Assembly: GCA_036936605.1 (NCBI GenBank)
Contig: JAUPFV010000004.1
Span: forward strand, 184,096,807 to 184,160,806
Source of the DNA: Limnanthes douglasii subsp. nivea
Taxonomy: Eukaryota > Streptophyta > Magnoliopsida > Brassicales > Limnanthaceae
Direction of reading: 5' to 3'
Length of the DNA: 64,000 bases
A program made the position numbers and the translations under genes. Below are positions 1-9,580 of this stretch, in pieces. The notes beneath the pieces were generated by a model. That model was not told the origin of the DNA. It saw only the letters and a list, made by a program, of their open reading frames with translations, and ran no database searches. Within the stretch, counting starts at the first letter, position 1; each line of letters opens with the position of its first letter.

Positions 1-666
1 AGGATAAATAAAATGTTTAGTGGGATATTATACTTCTCTCTCTAAACCAAAGTTTCACTTTATGTCTCTGAAACTAAAATATGTGTGACCTTGAAGTTAT
101 GAGTGGGGTCAAATATTAATAGAGATGGTCTGGGCCTTGAATGAATTCAAATGCTCAAATAAGAAAAAAGGTTTCTCTTAGATGACAAGTTTTATAAGAG
201 ATGAAAAGTTTTTTTTGGAAAAGCTACTCTACCTATAATATGATGCCCACGCGTATTGAGAAGCGTAAAGGTTTTCTGACACGCATGTTAATATGTATCA
301 GAAAGCTGTCGACACGTGGGATTAAATGAGAATACTACTCTAAAACTTTTCTGACAAAGAGATAGGGACAACTCATCAAATTTAACTCCAACATGAAACC
401 TAAGATGAGTGATGGATGACCATGAGGTCATTATTTCCAATGATGAAGTCATGAGTCTGGAATAATATTAGAGGAAGTATAATCCGATGAGAAATTAAGA
501 AGACCAATCTGAGGACACCATACAAAGATCGTTCAAGGAGTCTCAGTAAAAAATAATCTGATGGCAGATTTAGGAAGTATAATTGGAGGAGGTCCTAGAG
601 AAAGAAAAATTTGCTTGCATAAATAAGTCATTGCTTAAATATCTTCACAAAGATTGGGGGAGCTAC
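1..666 (+). mobile_element. 3' internal end of a Ty3/gypsy (Tat-like) element
   Basis: No gene is readable here. The region ends in a G-rich purine run (about 650-662, AGATTGGGGGAG) that looks like a polypurine tract directly before the LTR at 667. This makes it the untranslated 3' internal part of a plus-strand LTR retrotransposon whose body lies outside the window. The assignment rests on the tract and on the LTR that follows. Confidence 0.5.
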
Positions 667-1087
667 TGATATGGGGAGAAAAATATTTTGATAAATGAGC
701 TAAACTAGATAAATAAAACGATTAATTTGATGTAATAAAGTATTGAGTACAAAACTTGACAAGTATATAAGTTGAGAGGGTCATATGTAATAAATAATGT
801 GTGTGTTCATAATCAGCAAAGTTTTGACGTGAAAAGACACGCATAAGGATAGGTAAATGTGTAAATTATGAACTTATCCCTTGTACTATATAAAGGACAA
901 GCCATTTGGGGGAAAGGGTCCAATCATTAGTCAATTATTACTTGATAATTTCTTTTGTCTCTTTCTCTCTCTACTCATTCCATTTCTCTCTCTAGAAATA
1001 CCAACATACAAACTTTATCGTGACATATATCCTCATACGAACAAAGACTAGACAAAAAACTCTACTAAGAAATCTCTGGACTTATCA
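667..1087 (+). repeat. LTR of a decayed gypsy element (TG...CA)
   Basis: It starts TGATATGGGG after a purine tract and ends GGACTTATCA. It aligns by eye with 29584-29958: both have a promoter block ending TTGTACTATATAAA (TATA box 887-894 here), then TCCAATCATTA, a CT-rich leader and the same terminal GAAATCT-TGGA stretch. Two independent copies with shared TATA and ends support an LTR of one family. No primer-binding site or gag follows at 1088, so this is the 3' LTR of a truncated element. Confidence 0.7.
887..894 (+). promoter_or_regulatory. TATA box in the LTR
   Basis: TATATAAA, matched at the same relative place in the related LTR at 29787-29794. About 70 bases downstream lies a CT-rich leader, as in plant LTR promoters. 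Confidence 0.5.
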
Positions 1088-1389
1088 GTTATCAAGCCAA
1101 ATAATCATCCAAAGCAAGCAGCTTAAGTCCAACACCTGCATCAGATCCAACCCCAACTAGATGAGCAAGCCTTTACTCTTCCAAGTCATGTGTATCCCAC
1201 TACTGCCCAACCCAGCACCACTTCTCTGCCTTATGAAGTCAGAAGTAATCTTGTGTTTGAATTTCAATAAGCATATAGCCACAGAAAACTACCTAACACA
1301 TGAAAAAATACTCATAAACAGTTTGACATACTCCCAAATCACTGGTTTACGAACAAGTTGAAATAAACAATCAAAATGATTAAATTTCA

Positions 1390-2590
1390 GTTAACTTCCA
1401 ACAATTTGAAAAACTGATTCTTGAATTTATGGCAAAGTATACACTAGTTCGGAAATTCTTGAAAGGAAGGCTCCCAACGAAATCGAAAAATTCTTTAAAT
1501 CTTTAATAATCAAAGACAAATTCAGTTTGGCTCCTTGGGATCCTAGGCATCTAATGATAGAGCTTGATTTGCAAGAAGACATAAAGCGCATATGGACAAG
1601 ACATGTTTGGACTATGGAGAAATACAATACGAAGGTACTCAATTGGACACCTAGCTTTCATCCTAGAAAGGAATCTTCAATCTTACCAGTCTGGATCACC
1701 TTCAACAACATAGCATCCTCTCTATATAGCCCTGACACTATTAGAAACTTGGCCAAATCTATAGCAAATCCCATTGATACTTGGATTCCCATTAAAAACC
1801 AGGTCGTGTACAATTATTGTAAGGCCTAGGTGGAAGTTGACATATCAAAGCCTCTTCAAGATAGAATATGGGTCGCATTTAACGACAACGAATTTTTCTA
1901 GGTGTTTATTTCTTATGGGGACAAGCCACAATATTGTATTCTATGTCACCACATGGTACACAATTCTAAATCCTGCAGAAAATCAACTAAATAATCTTTC
2001 AACCCTACCCATGTTACAAAATCTTTGAATCTTGTTTAGAATCTTCATCCTAACTCTCTTATAACCTAATACCAAAACAAATCTTCTGAGATCTAGATTC
2101 CTAAATTGAGGTTAGTGATTGTACAAGATAAAGCTATGCCTACTTCAACAGACAAAACAAACTCATCTTGAATCTCCCCCAAAAACACAGAAGATCAAAT
2201 CTCTAATCTCAACAAAAAATCAGAAAAAAGTGACCTATACCTAAGCCTTGCATTGGATCCTTCTCATTGAGATATCAATAGCACTTCATAAAATTTAAAC
2301 ATAGTACCTGATCTTCATGAAGCTGAAATAAATGCAGCATTGCACTCTTTGGAAGTTGGTGTCAATCTAACTTATTTTATCCTTCTTGATCATGATTAGT
2401 CTACTAGTCTTTCCCCAATGCCACATCTTATAGGAAGCCTTCCCTATTTACCAAAATTACCTACCACAGATGAAAAACACTTCAAAACCATCATGAAAAG
2501 AATCAAAATATACAAGGAACTTAACCTCATCAGGAATTGAACCTACTAAAGCAGTGCAAACCAGAAGGTCTGTCAGACCTCAAACTGGCT
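1390..2590 (+). pseudogene. LINE ORF1 remnant (DUF4283-type RNA-binding protein)
   Basis: Broken reading frames between about 1430 and 2030 encode a protein resembling the N-terminal DUF4283 region of plant L1-type ORF1. The piece at 1527-1829 carries WDPRHLMIELD, RIWTRHVWTM and SILPVWITFN, matching the order of motifs in the better ORF1 at 45178-46461 (WDSRHFVIEFD, WQRAVWTIG, SIAPVWIKFD). The downstream part that should hold the zinc knuckle is frameshifted and only faintly readable near 1930-1980. Several stops make it non-functional. It lies directly upstream of the ORF2 start at 2598, the normal LINE order. Confidence 0.7.
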
Positions 2591-2597
2591 CATTTAA

Positions 2598-2932
2598 ATG
2601 ACATTGTCAATCCTTTATTGGAATATTAGAGGGATTGGAAACAAACTTACAAGAAGAATAATTAAGTCAATCATTAGATCAAATGGAATTGAATTTTTAG
2701 CAATCCACGAACCAATAATAGCTAACACTCATCTTTTCAAAATTGCTCAACAATTGGGATTCCATCAAGCTATGACTAACACATCAAACAAGATTTGACT
2801 ATTCTGGAATAGCAACTACACAATCCACCATATACTAGACCGTGAACAACTAATTCATATTAGTGTCAAACATATAAACATGGACAAGGATTTTCTAGTA
2901 TCCATTATATATATATATATGTATGTATATAT
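2598..2932 (+). pseudogene. LINE ORF2, endonuclease N-terminus, cut by a gypsy insertion
   Basis: ATG at 2598 begins a frame with YWNIRGIGN and FLAIHEPII, the first motifs of the plant L1 apurinic-type endonuclease. The frame meets a stop at 2796-2798. The sequence runs into a TA microsatellite where the Tat element inserted at 2933. The endonuclease resumes at 13477 on the far side of the insertion, so 2598-2932 and 13477-15195 were one gene. Stops on both sides show it was dead or decaying. Confidence 0.75.
2928..2932. repeat. Target-site duplication, left (TATAT)
   Basis: TATAT directly before the 5' LTR is repeated at 13477-13481 directly after the 3' LTR. The target was a TA-rich microsatellite in the LINE, so part of the match could be chance, but the length is right for Ty3/gypsy integrase. 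Confidence 0.8.
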
Positions 2933-3411
2933 TGATGAGTCCGAATTCGGAGTGCTCCCCGGAAGGGCATCCCAAGGTAAATCTCTCCGTAAACCGGACA
3001 GACTCCAAGAGCTTAATTCGGACAGGACTTTTGAATCGGACAGATGACTCCGAACACTGCAAGTCTAAGGCAGTTCGAACTATGACTAAAGTACTAAAAA
3101 ACCTAAACATTATCTGACTAAGCTACCTGCTCATCTACTTAAAACTCATGGGTCTTTAAACATGACCCGGGTCCATTAAACTTGACCCGAAAGCCCATAA
3201 GGGCCCAAATTACATACTATAAATACCCAACCACCAGCATTAACTATGGGTAAGAAAAATTTACTGCTGCCAAGCTGCTCAATTCTCTCTCCACATTAAA
3301 AACACTTTGAAACACCTTTAAACACACACACCACCGTGAAACACCCTCACGCCGCCTTAAAACTCCACTTGAAATTACCAGCCTACCCTCAGGCTACTTT
3401 TATCCTCACCA
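2933..3411 (+). repeat. 5' LTR of the Tat-type element
   Basis: 479 bp, TG...CA. Compared with the 482-bp 3' LTR by eye there are two substitutions (an A/C near 2995 and a C/T near 3365), a 1-bp indel beside the TATA box and one CA-dinucleotide indel. TATAAATA at 3218-3225 is a likely promoter, followed by the CT-rich leader. The same short motif GTCCG/CCGGA recurs many times in the LTR and body. Confidence 0.95.
3218..3225 (+). promoter_or_regulatory. TATA box of the 5' LTR
   Basis: TATAAATA, also in the 3' LTR at 13281-13288. It probably drives genomic RNA from about 30 bases downstream. The 3' copy has one extra base just before the box. Confidence 0.6.
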
Positions 3412-3432
3412 AATTGGCGACCACAGTGGGAG
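3412..3432 (+). promoter_or_regulatory. Candidate primer-binding site
   Basis: TTGGCGACCACAGTGGGAG begins two bases after the LTR. The mirror-image sequence next to the minus-strand element's LTR (39474-39494) has the same TTGGCGACCAC-GTGGGAG pattern, so it is conserved between elements at the place where a tRNA primer should bind. The exact tRNA was not identified. Confidence 0.55.
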
Positions 3433-3484
3433 AAGACGGTGCCTGAATCAAGTATTCAAAACCAAGTAAAGAAATTCTGTCCGA

Positions 3485-4987
3485 ATGAATCCGGATAATC
3501 CAGAGCTTCCACCAGCTTTGCTTGAAGTGGTGGAAGAGAACGATGAGTATACTGTCCAAGAGCGTGACAGGTTGATGGTTGAAATAGAAGCTCTGAGGGC
3601 TGAAAAGGCCAAGATGGGCGTGAAAGAGAAATCCAAAGCGTCCGTTACTCATCGCTCTGACAATCCTCGAGAGCATGGGGTTTCCAAAACTCATGAGAGT
3701 ACTAAGAAGACGCACGCCAGCTCTAAAAAGTCTCACCGGTCCAAGCCTGTGGAGAGTTCTGACTCAAGTTCAGAGTCTTCGGACAGCTCTTCGGACAGTG
3801 AGGGAAATGAGAAGTCCTTGTCCTCTAGCAGTGATGAGGGACGAACCAGGAAGAAACAAAAGCAAGTTAAAAAGTATTCCCGAAAAAGAGATCACCATGG
3901 AAGAATGAAAAGGCACATTGGAAAAGGGTCATCTCACAACCGGAGGCATGTAGACCGGATGCTGATGGATCCTTTTGCCTTCCATGATGAGCCAAGTATC
4001 TTTGCAACTCCTAATGAGGATACTGCGTTCAGTCGTGGGAGGAATTGGAGGCAATCGCCATTGTCTTCTAAAATACTGTCCGGAAACCTCCCCAAAAGGT
4101 TTGATAGCACCAAGATAGAGAAGTACGATGGCAGTACTGATCCGGACAATCATCTGGAGCAATTCAAGAACTTCATGATGAATTTTGATGATGATGATAA
4201 ACTACTCTGTAGGGCATTCTCCCAATCCTTCACGGGGAGTGCTCTGAAGTGGTACAACAGCCTGCCTCAGGGTTGTATCAGAGACTTTGATACTTTTTGG
4301 GTGGCCTTTCAAAGGTAATTTGTGGGGAGTAAGGAGTTAAAGGGTAATGGAGATACCATAATCCATTGTGCCCAGGAACCAAACGAATCGTTAAAGGAAT
4401 ACATAAGTCGCTTCGTAAACACAAAGAATGGGTTGGCTGATTGCTTTGAGCAGGTAGCAATAGCATCCCTGAGACAAGGTTTGAACCCAGGCGACCTGGC
4501 CGATTCGGTGACCATGAAGAAAGCCATGACCTAGGGAGGATTGCTGAACCAAGTTGGCAAGCAAATAAATGTTGATGAAACGAAAAAGACCAGGGTGCAC
4601 AGACAAGTGAGATCCACCCCGGTGGCACCAACACCAAATCAAAACCAGTCGGGGAACAAAGCAAGAGAAACCGGACATGGGCATGGAAGGGGAAAAGCTC
4701 AGTCTCAACCAGCTGCTCCTGCACAAAGTCAACAGTCTAGAAACAAAAGAGGGTCGTGGGTCCAACCGGAGTGGTTTGCAGAGCTCAAAGAAAGTGTGGC
4801 AACCATTTTTGAGAAAACAAAAGATGAAGTACACTATCGGAGACCGGCAACTTTGCAGTCTCCCAGAGAACATCGAAATAATTCCTTCTGCCAATACCAT
4901 AATGATATTGGCCATACCACCGATGATTGCATAGCGCTGAAGCAAGAGGTACAGAACTTGATTGAAAGAGGAAAGTTGGGTGCATAG
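3485..4987 (+). pseudogene. gag polyprotein, three in-frame stops
   Basis: ATG at 3485 opens a frame of about 500 codons with stops at 4316-4318 (TAA), 4532-4534 (TAG) and 4985-4987 (TAG) but no frameshift. Residues 1-150 are charged and Ser-rich. From about residue 190 the capsid-like retrotransposon gag core follows, with KIEKYDGSTDPDNHLEQF, LLCRAFSQSFTGSALKWYNS and the downstream KEYISRFVNTK. The C-terminal part has FCQYHNDIGHTTDDC, a C-x4-H-x4-H-x4-C motif in place of a classic zinc knuckle; the minus-strand remnant at 38354-38635 has the same feature. Related gag is seen at 30371-31640 and 37850-39440. The first two stops fit single C-to-T changes (CAA and CAG). Gag would form the particle; this copy cannot make a full one. 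Confidence 0.9.
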
Positions 4988-5704
4988 GTTAAAAGAAGAG
5001 GAGGTAACAGGCCTGACAACACTCATAGGGTTGGTCCAAGCAACGCTGCCCCGGAGGGGGCTATGGTAATAGTGGAAAGGTTTGACGTGGAGTCCGAGTA
5101 TTTGGATCCTGATCCAACCAGAAACAAAGTGGGTTCTATTGAGGAGCGTTCTAGATCAGTCTCCGGGCTCATTAAATTCTTCGAGTCACTGACAATCTTC
5201 GGAGGGGACACTATGACAGCTCCTACCACCTCTTCAAGAAAAAGACATGTTCATAATTTGGCCTCCCAGCTAGAAGGAGGCATGACATCCTATCAATCTC
5301 CAAACTCATTCCCATTCATAGTTTTCGATGAGGATGATTTGAGAGATATTGCTGGCCCTCATGAGGATGATGTTGTCATAGGAGCATCTATAGGGGGCAA
5401 TGAGATAAGGCGAATCATGGTGGATACTGGAAGCTCTGCCAATATCCTTTTTCTAAACACTTATAAGAAAATGAGGAATCCAGCTGTGATACAAAAGTCG
5501 GACAGATCAATCGTGGGCTTCACAGGCAGCTCAGCCGATGTGATCGGGGAGTTTGAAGAAGAAGTGTTGTTGGGCAGGGGCCCTTTCAAGAAAATGGTTA
5601 GAATACTCTTCATTGTGGTGGATTGTCCCACCTGTTACAATGCTATTCTAGGGAGATCATGGCTCTCTAGGATGCATGCAGTGGCGTCGACAGTCCATCA
5701 GTGA
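4988..5704 (+). pseudogene. Retroviral-type aspartic protease
   Basis: This continues the gag frame after the stop at 4985. An ATG at 5063 starts 213 open codons. FDEDDLRDIAGPHEDDVVIG leads into the active site IMVDTGSSANILF (near residues 138-150), with the second-lobe motif CPTCYNAILGRSWLSRMHAV near the end. The catalytic DTGS is intact. Reading then breaks: a net one-base frameshift at about 5695-5702 moves the rest of pol into another frame. The protease would cut the polyprotein into mature parts. Confidence 0.85.
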
Positions 5705-8700
5705 AATATGCTGTTCAGGGGCAGGTTGGGGTTGTCCGGAGCAGCCAAAAAGTTGCAAGAGAATGTTATGCCACTGCCTTGGCTCCACGAACGCTGGGGG
5801 AAGTCCGAATAAATGACCAATAGCAGTTTGAGGGCCTTTCTGGGGGTGAGGGTGAAATTGATGACCCCAGAGAGACCCCCGGAGTGTTGATCCCAGTCGA
5901 GGAGGTTGAAACACACTGCTTGGAAGAAGGAAAGAATGTCAAGATAGGATCCAAAATGCCACCCATGTTGAAAGAAGGAATGTTGAAATTCTTGAAAGAC
6001 CATCAGCATGTTTTTGCTTGGTGCAATGCTGATGTTACTGGAGTTCCATCAGAGGTGATTTCCCATCACCTATCAATTCGGAGGGATGTGGCACCAGTGG
6101 TACAAAAAAGGAGAGCTTTCTCAAAAGAAAAGGCTGATGTCATTGTACAAGAGGTTGACAGACTCACAAAGATGGGGCACATTAAAGAATCTCAGTACCC
6201 TTTGTGGACTGCCAATCCTGTCTTGGTAAAAAAGAAGAATGGTAAATGGCGTATGTGCATTGACTTCACAGACCTCAATCGAGCTTGCCCAAAAGACTTG
6301 TATCCGGTCCCCCGGATAGATCAATTAGTAGACTCTACTTCGGGGAACAAGCTACTCTCCTTTATGGATGCCTTCTCCGGGTACAATCAGATCCAAGTGG
6401 ATCCCAAAGATCAAGAGCATACCACTTTTGTCACTGATAGAGGTTTACACTGCTACAAGGTGATGCCCTTTGGTTTGAAAAATGCCGGGGCTACTTATCA
6501 AAGGTTGGTCAATAAGGCATTTGCTGATCAAATTGGAAGAAATATGGAGGTTTACATTGACGATATGATGGTGAAAAGTGTGGATGAGCAGTTGCACTTG
6601 TCCGACCTCCAAGAGACTTTTGCCAACTTGGCCAAAGTGAATTTAAAATTAAACCCGGAAAAGTGTGTGTTCGGAGTGCAGTCCGGGAAATTCTTAGGGT
6701 ATGTTATAAGTGAGCGTGGAATACAACCCGACCCGGACCAACTCAATGCTTTGTTCCAAATGGAGCCTCCTCGAAACATTAAAGAAGTACAGCGGTTAAC
6801 GGGGAGATTGGCAGCCTTGAACAGATTCATCTCCAGGTCTTCGGACAGATGTGCTCCATTCTTTCAAACCTTGAGGGGTGCAAGGGGGTTCGAATGGACA
6901 CCACAGTGTGATGAGGCATTCAATGAAATCAAGAAGCATCTGTCCTCTCCCAAGACCTTGTTTAAACCAGTCGATGGGGAGACTCTTTTTGTATATCTGG
7001 CTGTTTCAAGTTGTGCCATCAGTGCTGTATTGGTAAGGGAGGTCGATGGATATCCTCACCCAGTGTACTACATCAGCAAAAGCTTGATTGATGCTGAGAG
7101 ACGATACTTGAAACTTGAAAAACTAGCTTTGGCATTGGTGATAGCTGCAAGAAAAATGAGGCCCTACTTCCAGGCTCATCCTATCATGGTAAGGACATAT
7201 TTCCCTTTAAAGAATGTCCTTCAAAAAGCAGACATTTCAAGCAGAATGACAAAATGGTCAGTAGAGTTGGGGGACTTCGACATAGACTTTGCTCCTCGGA
7301 CAGCAGTAAAAGCTCAAGCTGTGGCTGATTTTCTGGTCGAATTCCATTCTGATAGGGATTCAGAACAACCTGCTGATTCAAAAGACAAAAAAGTGTAGAT
7401 TGTCCGAACAGACGGTGGATCCAGTACCATGGGATCTGGGGCAGGAATATGTCTCACTTCCCCCTATGGGGACAATATGTTCCAGGCTATTTGTTTTGCT
7501 TTCAGGGCATCCAATAATGAGTCCGAATACGAAGCAGCTATAGCTGGTTTAAAATTGGCGTACATCTGTGGAGCAAAAAGGGTCAAGCTACTAAGTGACT
7601 CCCAATTGCTTGTCCACCATGCTCTAGGCCTGTCAGAGGCCAAAAAGGAGCAATTGATCAAATACTTGCTCCTCCTTAAAAATGAAGCATCAAAGTTTAA
7701 AGTTGTTGTCTATGAGCACATCCCCCGGGCAGAGAATGAATTAGCAGACTCATTGGCAACGATAGCATATACGGAGTCCTACCCATGGATCCATGTACTT
7801 GAAAGCCCTTCAATTCAACTTGATGAAGGTGAAAAAGAGGAAGTCTTTGAAACACAAGTAAACCGACCTCAAGACTGGAGGTCTCCTCTAATGCAATATC
7901 TGTCTGATGGCATCGTGCCCTTGGATAAATCACAAGCCAGAACATTGAAACACAGGGCTCGTGGTTTCATTATGATTAGAGAAGTCTTGTACAAAAAGTC
8001 CTATAGCAAACCTCTTCTACGCTGTTTAGGGAATCATGAGTCACAAATGGTTCTCTCTGAATTGCATGATGGTGAGGGATCAGCCCATTGTGGATTTAGA
8101 TCTTTGACAAGAAGAGTGCTTCTCTCCGGATATTATTGGCCATCAATTATGAAAGATGCTAAGGAGCTGGTAAGGAGGTGTGACCCATGTCAGAGGTACA
8201 TCAATGAAATTCATGTACCAGCCATACCTTTGGAATCAATTTCTGAGCCCATCCCTTTTGCTCGATGGGGATTGGACTTAGTTGGGCCTCTCCCTGTGGC
8301 GTCCGGATGGCGTAAAACCATAATAGTAGCCATTGACTACTTCTCGAAGTGGATAGAAGCAGCCCCCTTGGCAGGGACAACATCAAAAGCTGTTATAAAA
8401 TTCATTCTGTCTAACATATGTTGCAGATTTGGTGTCCCCCAGAAAATAACAACAGACAATGGGCCATAGTTTGATAATAAAGAGATGGAGAGCTTCTGTG
8501 CCTCAAGGGGTATTCAGCATTGCTTTTCTTCACCTTTCCACCCACAGGCCAATGGGCAAGTTGAGGTGGCTAACAGAACAATACTGTCCGGCTTAAAGAA
8601 AAACTTAGAAGGGGCTGCTGGAAAGTGGCCTAGTTATCTACAAGAAGTCCTGTGGGCCTACCGGACAACACCTGGGGCTGCAACACAAGAAACCCCCTTT

Positions 8701-9111
8701 GCCTTGGTCTATGGGATGGATGCAGTAGCTCCCATAGAGAAGACACTCCCCTCCTTTCGTGTTCATAACTTCTCCGGACAGGCTAATGAGATGACAATTA
8801 GAAATCAACTTGATTTAATTGAAGAAAGGCGGGTAAAAGCTCATCTTAGAATGGCACACTATCAAGGCTTGATGAGAAGCAGGTTTGCTTCTAAAGTTAA
8901 AAGAAGGGATTTTCAACCAGGAGATAAAGTATTGAGAAAAGTTTTCTTGCACACCAAGGAAAAGCTCTTCGGAAAGCTGGCCCCAACTTGGGAGGGTCCG
9001 TATACTGTGGTTGAAAGAATCAAACCTGGGACATACTGGTTGGAAGACAAAGATGGCAGGGTTTTAACTCACCCTTGGAATATTGAACACCTTCGAATGT
9101 ACTTGGAGTAA
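5701..9111 (+). pseudogene. pol: reverse transcriptase, two RNase H domains, integrase
   Basis: One reading frame with TAG stops at 5821, 7396 and 8467 and the final TAA at 9109-9111. The RT block (5884-about 6830) has WRMCIDFTDLNRACPKD, FSGYNQIQ and the catalytic VYIDDMMV. The first RNase H follows, with VYYISKSLIDAERRY and FPLKNVLQ. After the 7396 stop a second RNase H has TDGGSS, NNESEYEAAIAGL, LLSDSQLLV and ENELADSLA, so all acidic residues are kept. Integrase has an H-H-C-C zinc region (HDGEGSAHCGF, CDPCQRY), then GLDLVGPLP, TTDNGP and NGQVEVANRT for the D-D-E triad. The double RNase H marks the Tat clade. All three stops fit C-to-T or G-to-A changes (CAG, TGG, CAG). Confidence 0.95.
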
Positions 9112-9580
9112 AGCTTATGTAAATATTTATTTGTTTAAACATCCATGTAAATATTTGGGGGCATACCACTTCCTCTCTTCGGCGCCACGGAGAGCTTTCA
9201 ATAAAACTTGATGCTTTCTCCAATAATTTTTTAAGTTTTTGCAAAATTCTGTTGTTTGTCATACTACCCGGACTGAAAGGACTAAAGGCTACTTAAATAC
9301 TAGCCAGAGAAACTAAACACTCTCACAATACAATAACTTAGAGCTACTTAAATTCTAGCTGTCTAAAGTGAGACAAATAATAAAAGAAGAAGATGGTTGA
9401 GTAAAATAAAAGCATTCATTCAACAACTTAAAGTTGCCTTGGCCTTCCAAGGACTTTTTGAACATGTTTGGGCACAGTACAAAAATATGTCCGAATAATA
9501 CGGACACCATCACAGCAAAGGTGCCTTGGCCTTCCAAGGACTTTAGTTTAAAACAAAAGATAAACAAAACAAATTATAAA
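9112..9580. other. Convergent 3' region between pol and the antisense gene
   Basis: No coding sequence. AATAAA lies on the plus strand at 9200-9205 and on the minus strand at 9126-9131, so each convergent gene has a possible poly(A) signal near the other's end. A 20-base palindromic motif occurs twice (near 9432 and 9522). Confidence 0.6.
9432..9545. repeat. Pair of palindromic direct repeats
   Basis: GCCTTGGCCTTCCAAGGACT occurs twice about 90 bases apart (near 9432 and 9522). Each copy contains the inverted arms CCTTGG and CCAAGG around CCTT, so either strand could form a short hairpin. They flank the 3' end of the antisense gene. Confidence 0.75.

Noticed and set aside
254..320. Inverted repeat around GACACGCATGTTAATATGT
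   Set aside because: Arms are short and imperfect, and nothing around supports a function.
3485..9111. Programmed stop readthrough or frameshifting to explain the gag-pol stops
   Set aside because: Six stops scattered through gag, linker, RNase H and integrase are too many, and they fit decay of glutamine and tryptophan codons.
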